A stretch of 64,000 bases of DNA, from contig CALNHX010007716.1 of assembly GCA_940337035.1 (NCBI GenBank), forward strand, positions 1-64,000, in the 5' to 3' direction. The stretch comes from Agriotes lineatus. Taxonomy: Eukaryota > Arthropoda > Insecta > Coleoptera > Elateridae. The translations under genes were made by a program, and so were the position numbers. Positions 1-11,200 of the stretch are shown in pieces; position 1 is the stretch's first letter, and every line of letters begins with the position of its first letter. The notes under the pieces are model-generated. The model was not told the DNA's origin, ran no database searches, and worked only from the letters and a program-made list of their open reading frames with translations.

Positions 1-1036
1 AGGCGTGATGTGCCGTTGTTAAACTGAAATGTCAATTCTATCAAACCAAGTTCGAGTTACCCTCAGCTCGCGTTTGAAATTGATTTATTAACAATTAAAT
101 GAACAAATTTTATGGTAAGATTTTGAATACTTGTGCTTTCAAGGAGCGTCTAGGCACTCTTTTGTTTTCCAGATCGTTATTGGTGCATTTTTAAAGAGGA
201 CGCTAAAAAAACTCGTTTGTTTCTGGGGCTCCACTTGACGATTTTGATTGAAACTCCTGGACAAATACCTCGCCATCCACATGGGTGAAGTCTGTACTCC
301 TGGCGGGCTTCTCGGATTGTTGTGGGCTTGGGGCTTGCTGTGTGGTGCTGCTGGATAAACTTGCCTCCCTATGTCTTCCCACGATGCTGCAAACTGATTC
401 TGCGGAAGCTGGGGTCGTAGCCGTTCTCTGCCGATGATGCCTCGGAACGCAAAAAACTCAAGTGCGTGGAATCTTTTGCCTCCAATGGTTCTGATACACT
501 AACACGTGCTGATCACTATGGTGCTATTTATTTTTATGTAAATTTATGCTTTCTATGAAATTTTAATAATTAAAGATAGAGCAAAAACCAAGCACTTTCA
601 CCAATTTATTCAGAACAAAAGCTATCCCCGTTTATAATGACGTCAGCTTATTTACTAATTCGCCATTGGTCCCTGTGGGATCCTACGCGGATTTGAACCG
701 CTTACCACTACAATGAAAGCCTGGGGCCTTAGCCAATTGAGCTATTGTGCCAGTTCTTAATTAATTTAGATTCGGCTTTTAGTTTGTGCAAATCTATTAT
801 ATTACGATTAAAATTATATTGCTAAACCCAATACACGGAATTTGAGCTTCCATATTTCTGTGCCCATTCAAAAATAATCAATGTCATTGGCGAATTATAC
901 CAGTGTTATTATGATTTGGCAATTTATGTGAATTTTCTCAGATGCTTGCATTATTACAACTCTGTGCTTTAATGATTTAATTTGCTATTTGCTTGTACTG
1001 CAATCGGAGCCGATTTGAGGGCTAAATACCATCGCA
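1..1036 (-). repeat. 3' LTR of Gypsy-1, truncated by the window edge
   Basis: It matches 14606-15776 almost base for base. In plus orientation it ends ...ccatcgca at 1036, so the minus-strand LTR begins TGCGATGG, a standard TG start. Relative to the other LTR it lacks 134 bp at about position 281 (the missing segment corresponds to 14887-15020). Confidence 0.93.
671..752 (-). other. tRNA-like Pol III promoter module inside the Gypsy-1 LTR (left copy)
   Basis: On the minus strand, 744-733 reads TAGCTCAATTGG, a perfect A box (TRGCNNARNNGG). 699-689 reads GGTTCAAATCC, a perfect B box, inside a T-arm-like stem GCGG-loop-CCGC. The acceptor and D stems do not pair, so this is not a functional tRNA. 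It resembles the head of a tRNA-derived SINE, or a tRNA relic captured by the LTR. It points in the same direction as the retrotransposon. Confidence 0.75.
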
Positions 1037-1056
1037 TGAAATTCCCCCTAATTTTT
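1037..1056 (-). other. Polypurine tract of Gypsy-1
   Basis: Immediately 5' of the 3' LTR on the minus strand is a purine-rich run reading AAAAATTAGGGGGAATTTCA. This is the expected plus-strand primer site of an LTR retrotransposon. Confidence 0.6.
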
Positions 1057-1595
1057 GTTAATTAAAATCACTACGCATGTTTTCTTTTTAATATCATTAG
1101 TAGATTGTAATGCGTTGTTATTTAATTCACACAAAATTATTCATTGTTTTTTTTTTTCGATCTGTTATCATTAATCAGTCTCATTGATATTTGATGCTTT
1201 ACTATCCTACCTTAAACTACTAAAATGCCTAACCTATCTCCTATTCTAACTAAACTATTGTGTGTGGTACAACATTGGTCCTATAACTACTCTATTCTAA
1301 ATTATATTTTCCAAATATGGGTGTATCGCCGAGATATGAAAACGACCCCTTACTCTATTATCTGTTTCATTGATAAGTTCGTATGTATTTTCATTGCTTA
1401 GAATTTTATGTACCCTGTAAGGTCCTTCATAGGCGTTTAAAAATTTCGCACAGATCTTCTCTCTGCGATCAGCTACCTTGAGCTTTTTTTATTATGACTC
1501 GATCCCAATTTTAAACTTCATTCGCTTCTTAATTTTGCGATTTATCTTCTCTTCGTAACGGTCCTGAGTTTTCTTAACTCGTTCTCTTACTTGTT
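1057..1595 (-). pseudogene. Gypsy-1 pol C-terminal tail and 3' untranslated region
   Basis: 1492-1746 on the minus strand holds a lysine/arginine-rich stretch, in a different frame from the integrase core that precedes it. It looks like the basic C-terminal end of integrase displaced by a frameshift. From 1491 down to the polypurine tract there is only AT-rich sequence with no coding signal. Confidence 0.5.
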
Positions 1596-2447
1596 CTAAA
1601 GTTTGTTTATTCCGGTTGCATCTTCTTCTGGCCTCCATGGTCTCGCAGGTATAATGCTTTTGCATAGGGTTACCGGACTTATCTCCGTTGCAATATTTGG
1701 TACGTTGTTCACGAAGTCTTCCACCTTTGGCAGGTACTGAACCCATCTATTATGGTGCTCATGAGTCATGATTTTTAGGTATTTTATCACTTCTTTGATG
1801 TACCTCTCTGCGATATTCGATTGCGGATGTCTTATGCTACAAAAGTAAGTTTTAATCCCCTTATGTTCCAAATTGTTGATTAATCTTGCGTTCTTGAAAT
1901 AACTTGCATTATCGGCTAGCACTTTCCTCGGAGTTCCCACTTCTTGTTGATATTTTTCTATAGACTTGATAACGTGTTCGGTGTTACTGTATTTGGCTGG
2001 ATAAAGTTTTATGTACTTTGAGAATGCGTCAACCATTATTAAGATGTGTCTGAATCCAAATTGTCCCGGTACTAAGTTTCCCAAATAATCTATTGCAATT
2101 AATTCCAAAGGTTCGTTGACTCTAATACTTTTTATTATGTTCTGATTTGTATGGTTCTTTTCTTTGGCTAACTGGCATATTTGACAGCAATTTGTAAAAT
2201 GTTTGATGAATTTTAAATCGTTTTTTGTGTAAAAACATTCGCGAAATATTAGCCAAGTCTTCCTTCCTCCACAATGCCCAAAAGTTAGATGAATTTCCCT
2301 GACAATGTCGACTACATCGTTTCTGCATAAGACTATTAGCTCTTTACCACCCAATACCTTTATCAATAAACCTTCCACAATTTTGAAACCTTTATATTCT
2401 TGGTTCGGACTGTCCTGTACCAAATTTCGAATCTGCTGAAGTTCCAA
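1596..2447 (-). pseudogene. Gypsy-1 integrase (H2C2 zinc finger and catalytic core)
   Basis: This 283-codon stretch is the integrase part of pol, which inserts the reverse-transcribed cDNA into host DNA. It starts with an HHCC zinc-binding module: H-x-x-x-x-GHCG, then CQICQLAK at about residues 90-95. The rve core follows, with an Asp in IAIDYLGN (about 119), an Asp in VLADNASYF (about 178) and a Glu in NIAERYIKE (about 213). The D-D-E triad is therefore visible. It is not fused in frame to the RNase H upstream (stop near 2462), and its C-terminus shifts frame near 1600-1750. The domain looks intact but cannot be expressed as a normal polyprotein from this copy. Confidence 0.88.
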
Positions 2448-2461
2448 ATTATCTTGCTTAG

Positions 2462-3043
2462 TTAACAGCTCTTCTTTGAGAATCTTCCGTGCTGATAAAT
2501 CTTCTCTATCCCTATAATCAGTTGTTTTTGCTTTCTACTATTCGCTGCATCCTTCCTACTCAGGAAATCAGCTACGACATTCATGTTTCCTGGCCTATGC
2601 CTGATCTCAAATTCATACTGTTGTAAGTACAACGCCCACCTGTATAATCTATCATTATTGAATGTTTTGTTCTTCATAAAAGAAATTGCTGTATTGTCGG
2701 TTTCGATATAAAATTTGTTTCCGGTTAAATAGAATTTTAGTTTGTTGATTGCAAAGATAATGGCTAACATATCCTTTTCAGCAATTGTGTATCTCGTCTC
2801 ATACCCTTTGAGTATCCGTGAAATAAAACAAATCGGGACTTCTACTCCTTCTTGGACCTGTATAAGTTCTGCTGCTACTGCCATGTCCGATGCGTTCGTC
2901 CTTAGTATGAAGCTTTCTTTGAAATTTGGATATTTAAGTAGCAATCCCTCATGGAATTTTTGTTTTAAATTGTTAAACGCCTTCTCTCTTTCTTCAGTCC
3001 ACACCCATTTCGTTTCCTTCCTCAGTAATTCAACCAAAGGCAA
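2462..3043 (-). pseudogene. Gypsy-1 RNase H domain
   Basis: This 193-codon frame carries a retroelement RNase H: the entry motif FILRTNASD, then CFISRIL, ETRYTIAEKDMLAI, a YIETDN segment and RWALYLQQYEFEIRHRPGNMN, which ends in the usual HxPG...ADFLSRK tail. The first catalytic Asp, which in Ty3/Gypsy normally lies in a T-D-A-S motif, reads Asn (T-N-A-S), so this copy is probably catalytically dead as well as frame-shifted. In a working element this domain degrades the RNA of the RNA:DNA hybrid during reverse transcription. Confidence 0.88.
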
Positions 3044-3886
3044 AGATAAGTCAGAATAATTTGCTATAACTTCTTATAATAATTTAACAGCCCAAGTAAG
3101 CCTCTTAACGTTTTTAAATTTTTCGGACGGGGCAAATTCTTTATTTCTTCTATTCTTTCTGTACTTATTGTCACCCTTTGTTGCTAATTTCATAGCCTAA
3201 ATACGCTACATTCGTTTTCATGAATTGGCACTTGGCCAAATTTAATTTCAAACCGTTCTTGTTTAAAGTACCTATAACTAATTTTAAGTGCTCAAATGTT
3301 GTTCCACATCTTCTGAAATATTAAAATGTCGTCTATGTAATGCACGCAAAAGCTGTCGAATTTATTTAATATTTGTTGCATAGCTCTCACTAAAGCTGCG
3401 CACGATGTCGTCAAACCAAACGGGACCACCTTGAATTGAAAAATTTCCCCCTCTATGCAGAATCCGGTGTATTTTCTAGAGTCCTCATGTAGCGGTATCA
3501 ACCAGAATGAATTTTTCAAGTCCAATTTCGATAGAACTTTCTTGTCCCAAATCTGACTCAATAAAACGTCATCGTCTGCGGACTTTCATATTGGGGTTTC
3601 GTAATCTGATTAATTTTACGTGCATCGAGACATAATCTAAGACTACCGTCGTTTTTTTTTTACTACCACCATTGGGTTAACGAAGTTTGTTTTAGAGCGT
3701 TCTATTACCCCCCTCGTCTAACATTTGTTGTATTTCGTGTCTTACCTTCTCGCGTTGTGCAAATGGTATAGGATATGATTTGGATTTAAAACCTTGTGAT
3801 TCGTCGACATACAATTTGTGGCAATATTTCTTCGCTTGTCCGGTCTTCTCGTTTAATATTTCTTCATTTTGCTCGATTATTTCCAT
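3044..3886 (-). pseudogene. Gypsy-1 reverse transcriptase, frame-shifted
   Basis: Pieces of a Ty3/Gypsy reverse transcriptase appear in more than one frame. 3886-3692 holds the leader into RT (SYPIPFAQREKVRHEIQQML). 3561-3292 holds LDLKNSFWLIPLHEDSRKYTGF, VVPFGLTTS and the catalytic YIDDILIF. Between them, a translation resembling the LDARKINQITKP motif is readable near 3590-3650, next to a run of nine or more T at 3651-3661, a likely site of the frameshift. The thumb and connection region (3291-3044) contains several stops. The palm motif is intact but the gene is not. Confidence 0.85.
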
Positions 3887-4494
3887 GATCCTATCTTTAT
3901 ATTGTATAAAATCCTTCCTATCTGATTATCATCCAGTATTCTTTCCCCTATCGCATAATTATTTATAATAATAACTTCGTCTCCGGCTTTCTTAGCTCGG
4001 CAACAATTCATATTATCGTCTCCCGCCGTTATCTCAGCTGGGCAACAATTTCTTAGCTCGTGATCCTCAATAGACCAAGGCTTTATAATGTCATCAATCT
4101 GAATGCTCTTTCGCATTCCATTAATTTTTATCCCTACTTTCTGAATGATATCTACACCTATTACAAACTGTACATTCAAAGCTGCTACAATATAAAATCG
4201 GACATCAAATTCTTTTCCATTTATACATATCTTTATTGCCAATACCCTATTTGTTGTTGAAATTTTTCTTCTTGTTGCTGACAAAAGGTCGATCTTGTTA
4301 ACTTTTATAATGTTGCTTCTTAAATTATTCATATGAGTATTTATCACTTCCTCCTGTACTAAGGAAACCATTGCACCACTGTCAATCAACGCATAATATT
4401 GTTGGTCTAAAATTTGTAATTTTATAAATGGTAAACACGAGTTTGTTGCATATTCTTCGTCTCCTCTAGTAAATATTCCCCCGTTCTGTCCCAT
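3877..4494 (-). pseudogene. Gypsy-1 aspartic protease region
   Basis: This 205-codon frame has a retropepsin active site, ALIDSGAMVSLV (Asp-Ser-Gly near residue 38), followed by the hydrophobic flap/core segment VQFVIGVDIIQKVG. This is the pol protease that cleaves the Gag and Pol polyproteins. It overlaps the start of the RT leader frame by about 10 bp. It is not continuous with the gag frame upstream, although Gypsy gag-pol junctions often involve a programmed shift, so this junction alone does not prove a mutation. Confidence 0.82.
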
Positions 4495-4581
4495 GTGATA
4501 GCAAAATTCGCAACATACTTAAAACTACTATTACTAACTATATTTACAAAAATTGGGTTTTTTTTCCCCACCGAAGGCTCT

Positions 4582-5417
4582 TCATGCACCTCGGCTATCT
4601 CTATTCGGTTCAATTTTCTGCATTGTCTCTATTTGTGTTTCGCTCGGTAAATAATGTGTTGACGTACTGTCTGTCTGTATTCGGTGCCTGCTCCATCTCT
4701 TGACATCTTTCTTATTACGTTCGGCAATAAGCTGGTCATAGTTCTTTCTATCTTCCCCCGTTCTGAAATTATTCCTGTTCTGGTTACCCCAATTATTATT
4801 GTAATATCCCCTATTTTGATTGTATGGTCTATTAAAGTTTCCCACGTTTCTTCTGTCTTGTTGATTATATTGATTATTATTATTAAAATTGTTATTTGGC
4901 CGAAATTTATTTTCTGAAGTGTTCTCCAATTTTCTTTTATAACTTGAATTTGATGATTCGCTGTCCGTGTTTCTCCTCTCTCGTTGTAAACTGCCATGTC
5001 ATAATTTCGCACAATTTCCAACAAATCGCGCAACGTCTTGACGTTTTGGACTGCCACCGCTCTGGTTATTTCAGCCTCAAGGTGTCGTGACAGGTGTTGG
5101 ACTATTTCCTCTTCTGCCAACTTAGGAGTTAGGTACTGTGCCTTGTTGAAACGGTGCATTATGTACATTTCGCGAGATCCTCCTTTATCGATGTACTTGC
5201 CCGAGGTTAGTTCCGTCCTTACTTGAGCTTGATGGGAATTGCTCCAATATTGTTCCACGAAGAGCGCCCGAAATTCATCGTACGTTGCATATTTGGATTT
5301 TATGATGCTATGCCAGACTTCAGCATTTCCCTTTAATGCCATATTGATTACCTGTAGCCGTCTGCATTCAGTCGTTATTGTTTTAATGATATCGTCTAAC
5401 TTGCTTAGAAAAATCAT
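4582..5417 (-). pseudogene. Gypsy-1 Gag capsid and nucleocapsid-like tail
   Basis: The frame 5417-4629 has the retrotransposon Gag capsid signature: an ALKGNAEVWHSI helix, then YDEFRALFVEQYWS, and a C-terminal domain with LRDLLEIVRNYD. Around 4929 the coding signal moves to a second frame, whose product is rich in Asn, Arg, Gln and Tyr (NNNNQYNQQDRR and similar). It resembles an RNA-binding nucleocapsid tail and has no Cys-His knuckle. The frame change and the break from the coiled-coil part (5484-5844) show gag is disrupted even apart from the BEL insertion. Confidence 0.8.
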
Positions 5418-5483
5418 CGGAGCTCCCCGTATCTCCCCTCAAACTTCGGGATAAATTCTGTGCTGAAGCTAGGAGGTGCCACA

Positions 5484-5844
5484 CTAACTGGATATTCGTG
5501 TGTGTTCTAACCTATCATTAATCCCCTGTAACTCCCTTGTAAGTCGGTTGTCTATTATGGTGATCTTTGTTGCATTTTGCTTCCTTTCCTCGCCTGCTTT
5601 CTTGAATTTTTCTTCTGCACTTGTCTTCAACCTGTCTAGCCTCTGATCTGTCTCATCTTGTTGTTGAACCAGCCTTTCCTGTGTTGCTATTTGTAATGCT
5701 AACATTTTATCTTCAATTTCTTCGTCCTTTCTTTTCAGGCTTTCATCAACCCTCTGCAAGACTTCTTGTTGTATTTCCGCCTTCATTGTTTCTTTGAAAT
5801 CCTTGAGTTTCTTTTCTAACCCGTCTATTTTTGCTTGTACTTCT
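5484..5844 (-). pseudogene. Gypsy-1 Gag coiled coil, 3' portion (after the BEL insertion)
   Basis: From 5844 down, the minus strand encodes a Lys/Glu/Gln-rich heptad-like helix, ending at a stop near 5484. It continues the coiled-coil segment encoded at 14036-13562, in the same reading frame after one copy of the 5-bp target duplication. The BEL/Pao element therefore landed inside an open gag frame. The coiled coil probably mediates Gag assembly (inference). Confidence 0.8.
5840..5844. repeat. Target site duplication of the BEL element (left)
   Basis: CTTCT here is repeated at 13562-13566, directly outside the two LTRs. BEL/Pao elements typically make 4-6 bp duplications. Confidence 0.93.
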
Positions 5845-6520
5845 TGAACAGATTCGCCTGGAGGCTGTAGAAATCAGGCGTCCGTTACGTTATTTTGCTG
5901 GTTCCATCCCTTATGTTAAGCGCAGAACTGAGACAGCAGTTTCCGCTTTAAGACAGCTTAGTCATGCCACTTAACGGGATGATAATTCGTCACTGTGTGA
6001 GATGCAGCCTCACATCCCTTAATTATTTATAGGCTTGGACCCACAGCGACGCAGTAAGTGAATCTAACAAGTAAATGCAGACTGGTTTATTACAAAAATA
6101 ATGGTTCTATATATACAAACAAATTTGCTTAGATCATAGTAATATACAAAGTTCATTTCTAATAACAGGTGCAATGTATTATATTCAGTAGGTTAATTTA
6201 CTAGTCTTGCAAAACAATACTCAGCGGTTTTGCTTCCGTGATATGATATGGACTCCATGAACTCGAGCGTCTTTTATGCTGAGCTGCGATTGTAGGCATT
6301 TAAACCTTGTCACGGCCTTGCGTAATTGTGTACGCGAAGCCGTGTAAAAATGCTGAGCGGCGACTGCGAGGTGTTTAAACTTGACTGTGAGTAGGTCGCC
6401 GCGCTTGCATAATGCAATATTGCGTTTTTGGTGGCTTTTAACTTTTAGAATGTTTCGTAAAATTTAAATGAATAATTATAAATTTATATCTGGTTAATCT
6501 GTTAAAGACAAGATTAAACA
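5845..6520 (-). repeat. 3' LTR of the BEL element
   Basis: 676 bp, beginning TG and ending CA. It matches 12886-13561 with no difference I could find by reading. The identity points to a very recent insertion. Confidence 0.94.
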
Positions 6521-6559
6521 TATTGCCAATTTTAAGCCACAAAAAAGCAAACCGATAAA

Positions 6560-8285
6560 TTATATTGTTTCTTCGAGATTGAGCGTTTTGAGAGGATATT
6601 CTTCTGCCTGGGGTTGTGCGGGTGGTGGCTTCCTTCGTGTTATTCGTTGCCGAATGTAGTAGATAGCTCCTAGTAGGGCAGCGGTTCCCAAAAGGCTGCC
6701 TGTGACCCCAATAGACAGGTGAGAATGATGTCGGATGGCTTTCCAGGTGAAGTTTTTTATATGCTCCTGGAAATCTAACTGCGATGCTTGTAGGTCTTCG
6801 AAGTGGTCTGACTGAGTTAGTACAGGTTCCTCTGCGATTTCTGAAAATGAGTTTGTTGTGATTGGGTTGGTAATATTGATACTGATAGCCTTGGAGTATC
6901 CAGCCAGGATCTTGTATTTTCTGTTGTGCCTTGGGGTTAATGTATTCCTCGCAGTTTGGATGATGCAATCCGATGAAATTTGAATGACACCTGTAGTGTT
7001 GACGGTGACTTCTTCCCTGTTTCCACTACAAGTGATTGCTATGCGGGTTGGTTTACTGACTACAAATAGCCAGGTGTTTTCCATGTACAATTGTTTCCAA
7101 ATAATGGACTGGATGCGATGTCTTCGTAGGAGACATTGACTGGTTTCTACTCGGTGATATATATCGTCAATGATGCAGTTTGGGTTGTTTTCAATTCCTT
7201 TAACTACCGTTGGACTGCAAACATAGGTAGTGGGAGAAATTTGTAGCTCTTCTTTGAATTCTTCATCTGTTTTGTGGAAGTACATTTGTAGGTTGTAATC
7301 CACAGCGAAGATTCCTTTCGGCACATCGATCATCCAGTAGGATCCATTGCTGATTTGGAGAGGAATTGGTGTCACTTTAATTAAGGAGTATTCCGTTTTT
7401 TCCACTATGATGAAATACCCTTGGACGTTGATGTAGATGTCGTCATGCCCAATGTCAACCTTTAGAATTGGCGTTGGTAATATCTCCAAATTTGGTGAAA
7501 GTTTACTGGTTGCATTAGCGAGGATCTGTTTAATTTGAGCAGGTGTTATTAGCTCGTACAGATTACCTTGCTGAAAGTGAACGTTTAAGATGTGAATATG
7601 GTAGTTGCACAGTTCACTAATTACATTTGTGGCGACTTGGTACACACTGATGATGTGAATATTTAGTCGGTTGGAGTCGGTTGCTTTATACCATTTGTCC
7701 ATGTTGTTAATGGCCCGGATTCCTTGGTTTAATTTTTCTTGGAAATGTTCCAGCTTCTTGTCGATTCGTTCTTCGGTTTCATTAAACCTGGAAAGTGCTG
7801 ATAGCAAGAATTTGGATTGTTGACTGTCCATTTTTATTAGTTCCTGTTGATTCTTGTCTAGCCTGTCTATATCTTGATAGACTTCATCGTTGACTCCAAA
7901 AATTGATGTTAATACTGTGCCAAGGACTCCTCTTTTTTCTCGTCTTGTTATTATTTCTTCCATACCATCTCTAATCCATTCCATTTGCTTTTTCTGTTCC
8001 AGAAGATGATGCACCAGTGTCTTGCATAATGTGTCTTCGGACAGTTCTTTTGCAGAGTCGCAGAGATTGTCGAATTTGTCTACCATGTCTGTGACTGTTT
8101 CGAAGTCTTCTTCGATCTTCCCCCTCTCGAACTGGATTTCGATCCGGAATGTTCCTCTCTCAATCTTCCCGTGTCCAATGTGTTCTACATAGTACCCGCT
8201 GTCTGGTTTTTGGATATTAAATTCTGCTTTACTTAATGTATTGGTGGTAAGAAGGGTAAAGATGAGTAACAGCAGTTTCCATTTG
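6560..8285 (-). other. Envelope-like segment of the BEL ORF
   Basis: This is the 3' third of the polyprotein ORF. In order it shows a leader-like hydrophobic stretch, a polybasic cleavage site RREKR followed by a hydrophobic GVLGTVLTSIFG segment (fusion-peptide position), a long helical region, sequons such as NES/NET, a membrane anchor near the C-terminus (GVTGSLLGTAALLGAIYYI) and a basic tail RQRITRRK. This layout is that of class I-type insect retrovirus/baculovirus F-like envelopes. Assignment to a particular envelope family is inference. Confidence 0.75.
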
Positions 8286-11200
8286 GACGCGACAGATTTC
8301 CTTGGTGCTGGGGATGATCGTGTCTGGATAATGTTAGTTGAAATTTTATCTTCTGCCTCTGCTTTGTATCGTAGACATCGGAAACACTTCTGGATGCTGG
8401 AGCTGACTGCTTTCTTCGCGTTGATGATCCAATATTTTCTTCGGATATATGAGAGAGTGAGTTGGGTGCCACCGTGCAGCGTGCGTAGATGCGCCTCTTG
8501 GATTATTAGTTTGGAAATATGACTGGAGTACGGGAGTATGATTGGGTGTTTTTCATTGAAGGACAAGGTGGAATTTTCTAATCTTCCTCCAACACGGATT
8601 ATTCCATGCTGATCGATGAAGGGATTGAGGTTGGCAAGCTTGTTACTGGAACTCACATATTTGTTCTGCCGGAGTTGAGATCCTGTTGCCCTCAAAATAG
8701 GATCACTTCCTTGGATGACCTTAACGAGTAGGAGGATGGTGTCGTCCATTTCCTTCACTGATAGGCATCCTGATTGAGTGGGAAGTCGCTTACACTTGTT
8801 GATGAATCTTCGGCAATGTGACATGACTCGTACCATTCTTGTTAGAGAAGAAAAACGATGAACGACTTCGTTCTCGTCTTGATGAATGGTAGTTTGATGC
8901 ACAGTGTAACTTCTTGCTTCTTCCTCGGTGGTTGCGGTGTCTGGTTGACACGGCCATGAACTCTTGTTAACTAGCCAGCTCGGTCCGTCCCACCATAGGA
9001 GATGATTCTTTAGTTTTTCTGGACTAGTGACTCGGGAGATGACGTCTGCAGGATTCTCTTCGGATTTGACGTGGTTCCAATGTTGAGCCGGAATTAGATT
9101 GTTGATTTCGGCTACTCGATTCGCGACGAACGTCTTCCATCGTACCGGGTCTCCTTTTATCCATCCTAATGTAACCATGGAGTCGGTCCAGGCGAAGATA
9201 GACACCTTAGGAAGGTCTAATGCTGCAATTACCCTTTGAAGTAGATTGGAAAGGAGTACTGCTGCGCAGAGTTCCAGTCTTGGTAATGTCGTCTTGGCTC
9301 GGGCTGGTGCCACCTTGGATTTGGCTATTAATAAGGATACCTTGACTTGGCCGGATGATGTGGTGACTCTGGTATAAATCGCGGCCCCGAAAGCTCTTTC
9401 GGAGGCGTCACAGAATCCATGCAGCTCTACTAGAGATTCCCTTTTGATAAACAACCACCTTGGTAAGGTAATTTCTTCCACTGCCTTGAGTTGAGACCTG
9501 AGCGTCTCCCATTTGCCTTGGATATTTTCAGACACTGGGTCATCCCATTTGATATTTTCGAGCCATAGTTCTTGGATGAGTAGCTTGGCAGTGATGATGA
9601 CGGGTGCTAACCATCCCAATGGGTCGAAAATTTTGGCAACTTCGGATAGTATGGTGCGTTTGGTGGATTCCTGTTGCTTAACGTCTACCTTAAAACAGAA
9701 AACATCTTCATATGGAGACCAGTGAATGCCCAAGGACTTTTTTACGCCGTCTTCACTTATTTTGAGGTATGTTTGTTCCTTTAACTCTTCTGGGAGTTCT
9801 TGAATGATGGCTGACTCATTACTGCACCATTTATGTAGAGTAAAGCCTCCACGCTTTAGTAAGGAAATGAGCTGACCTTGTTGTTGGATCGCTTCTTCCA
9901 CAGTGTCGGCCCCAGAAAGCACGTCGTCCACGTAGAAATCTTTCTTCACTGCTTCTGAAGCTAATGGAAATGAGACCTTTTCGTCCTGTGCGAGTTGATG
10001 CAAGGTTCGAATGGCAAGATAGGGAGCTGATGCGGTTCCATAAGTGACGGTGCACAGCTTATATTCCCTGATTGGCTGTGATTTGTCGAATCTCCATAGG
10101 ACTCTTTGGTACTCCTGGTCTTGGTTGTTCATTCTGATTTGTCGGTACATTTTTTCAATGTCTGTAGAAAAAACAATCCTGTGTGTCCTCCATCGAAGTA
10201 GAATGTCGACCAGTTCTTGCTGAAGTTTAGGTCCAGCGTACATCATCTCATTTAAGGATTTTCCGTGAGAGGCCTTGCTAGAGGCATCGAAAACGACACG
10301 AAGCCTGGTTGATGAACTTGCTTCTCGGATGACGCCATGGTGGGGAATGTAATACTTGCCGTTATTCTCATCTTCCCTTGCCACCTTTTCCATATGTCCT
10401 AAATCCAAGTATTCTTGCATAAATTTCTTGTATTGGACTGCTAGATCTTGATCTTGTCCTAATTTCTTCTCCAGATGTATGAATCGTGCCAATGCTGAGG
10501 GTTTGGACCTTCCCATGTGTACTGGAGTTTGTTTGAATGGAATCCTTACTACGTATCTTCCATCTACGTCTCGCTGGACTGTGTCTGTGAATTTATTTTC
10601 ACATACTTGATCATCTGGGGAAAGTTTCCTTTGAGGAGAAGCCTCCTCAATGTTCCAGAATTTCTGCAACTGCTCATCCTCTTCAATTTTGGCAACCATG
10701 GTGTTGACCTTAAGGCTGGTGGGAGGTCGGCTTCCCATGGTTCCTGATAAGATCCATCCCAATTCGGTATTCTGTCCTAGGATGCCATCTTTGGATTTCT
10801 TGATTCCTTCGAGAATTATTTGGGAATATTCTTCAGCGCCTAGAAGTATATCTATGGGGCCAGGTCGGTTGAAGGTTGGATCGGCGATGAAGACATGTTT
10901 CCAGGCATCCATTTTTATGTTCGGAATGGGTGATGAAGGCATGGTTTTTGTAAGTTTGGGAAGTACCAGTAAAGTAACAGGTAAGGAAAATTTACTTGGA
11001 AATCTTGGCGTAATCAAACCTGTGATTTTCCATTTTGCGACTTTTGTTTCGCTGTTCCCAATTCCGGAGATTTCTGCTCGAACCTTGGTCCTGGGTAACG
11101 CTAATAATTCGGCTGCGGCTTCGGTGATGAAGGAACCTTGAGACCCTGGATCTATCAAGACCCTCAAGAGATGAGTCATCCCGGATGCTGCCTTAACTTG

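Noticed and set aside
671..752. A functional tRNA gene in the LTR
   Set aside because: The A and B boxes are perfect, but the acceptor and D stems do not pair and no sensible anticodon arm forms.
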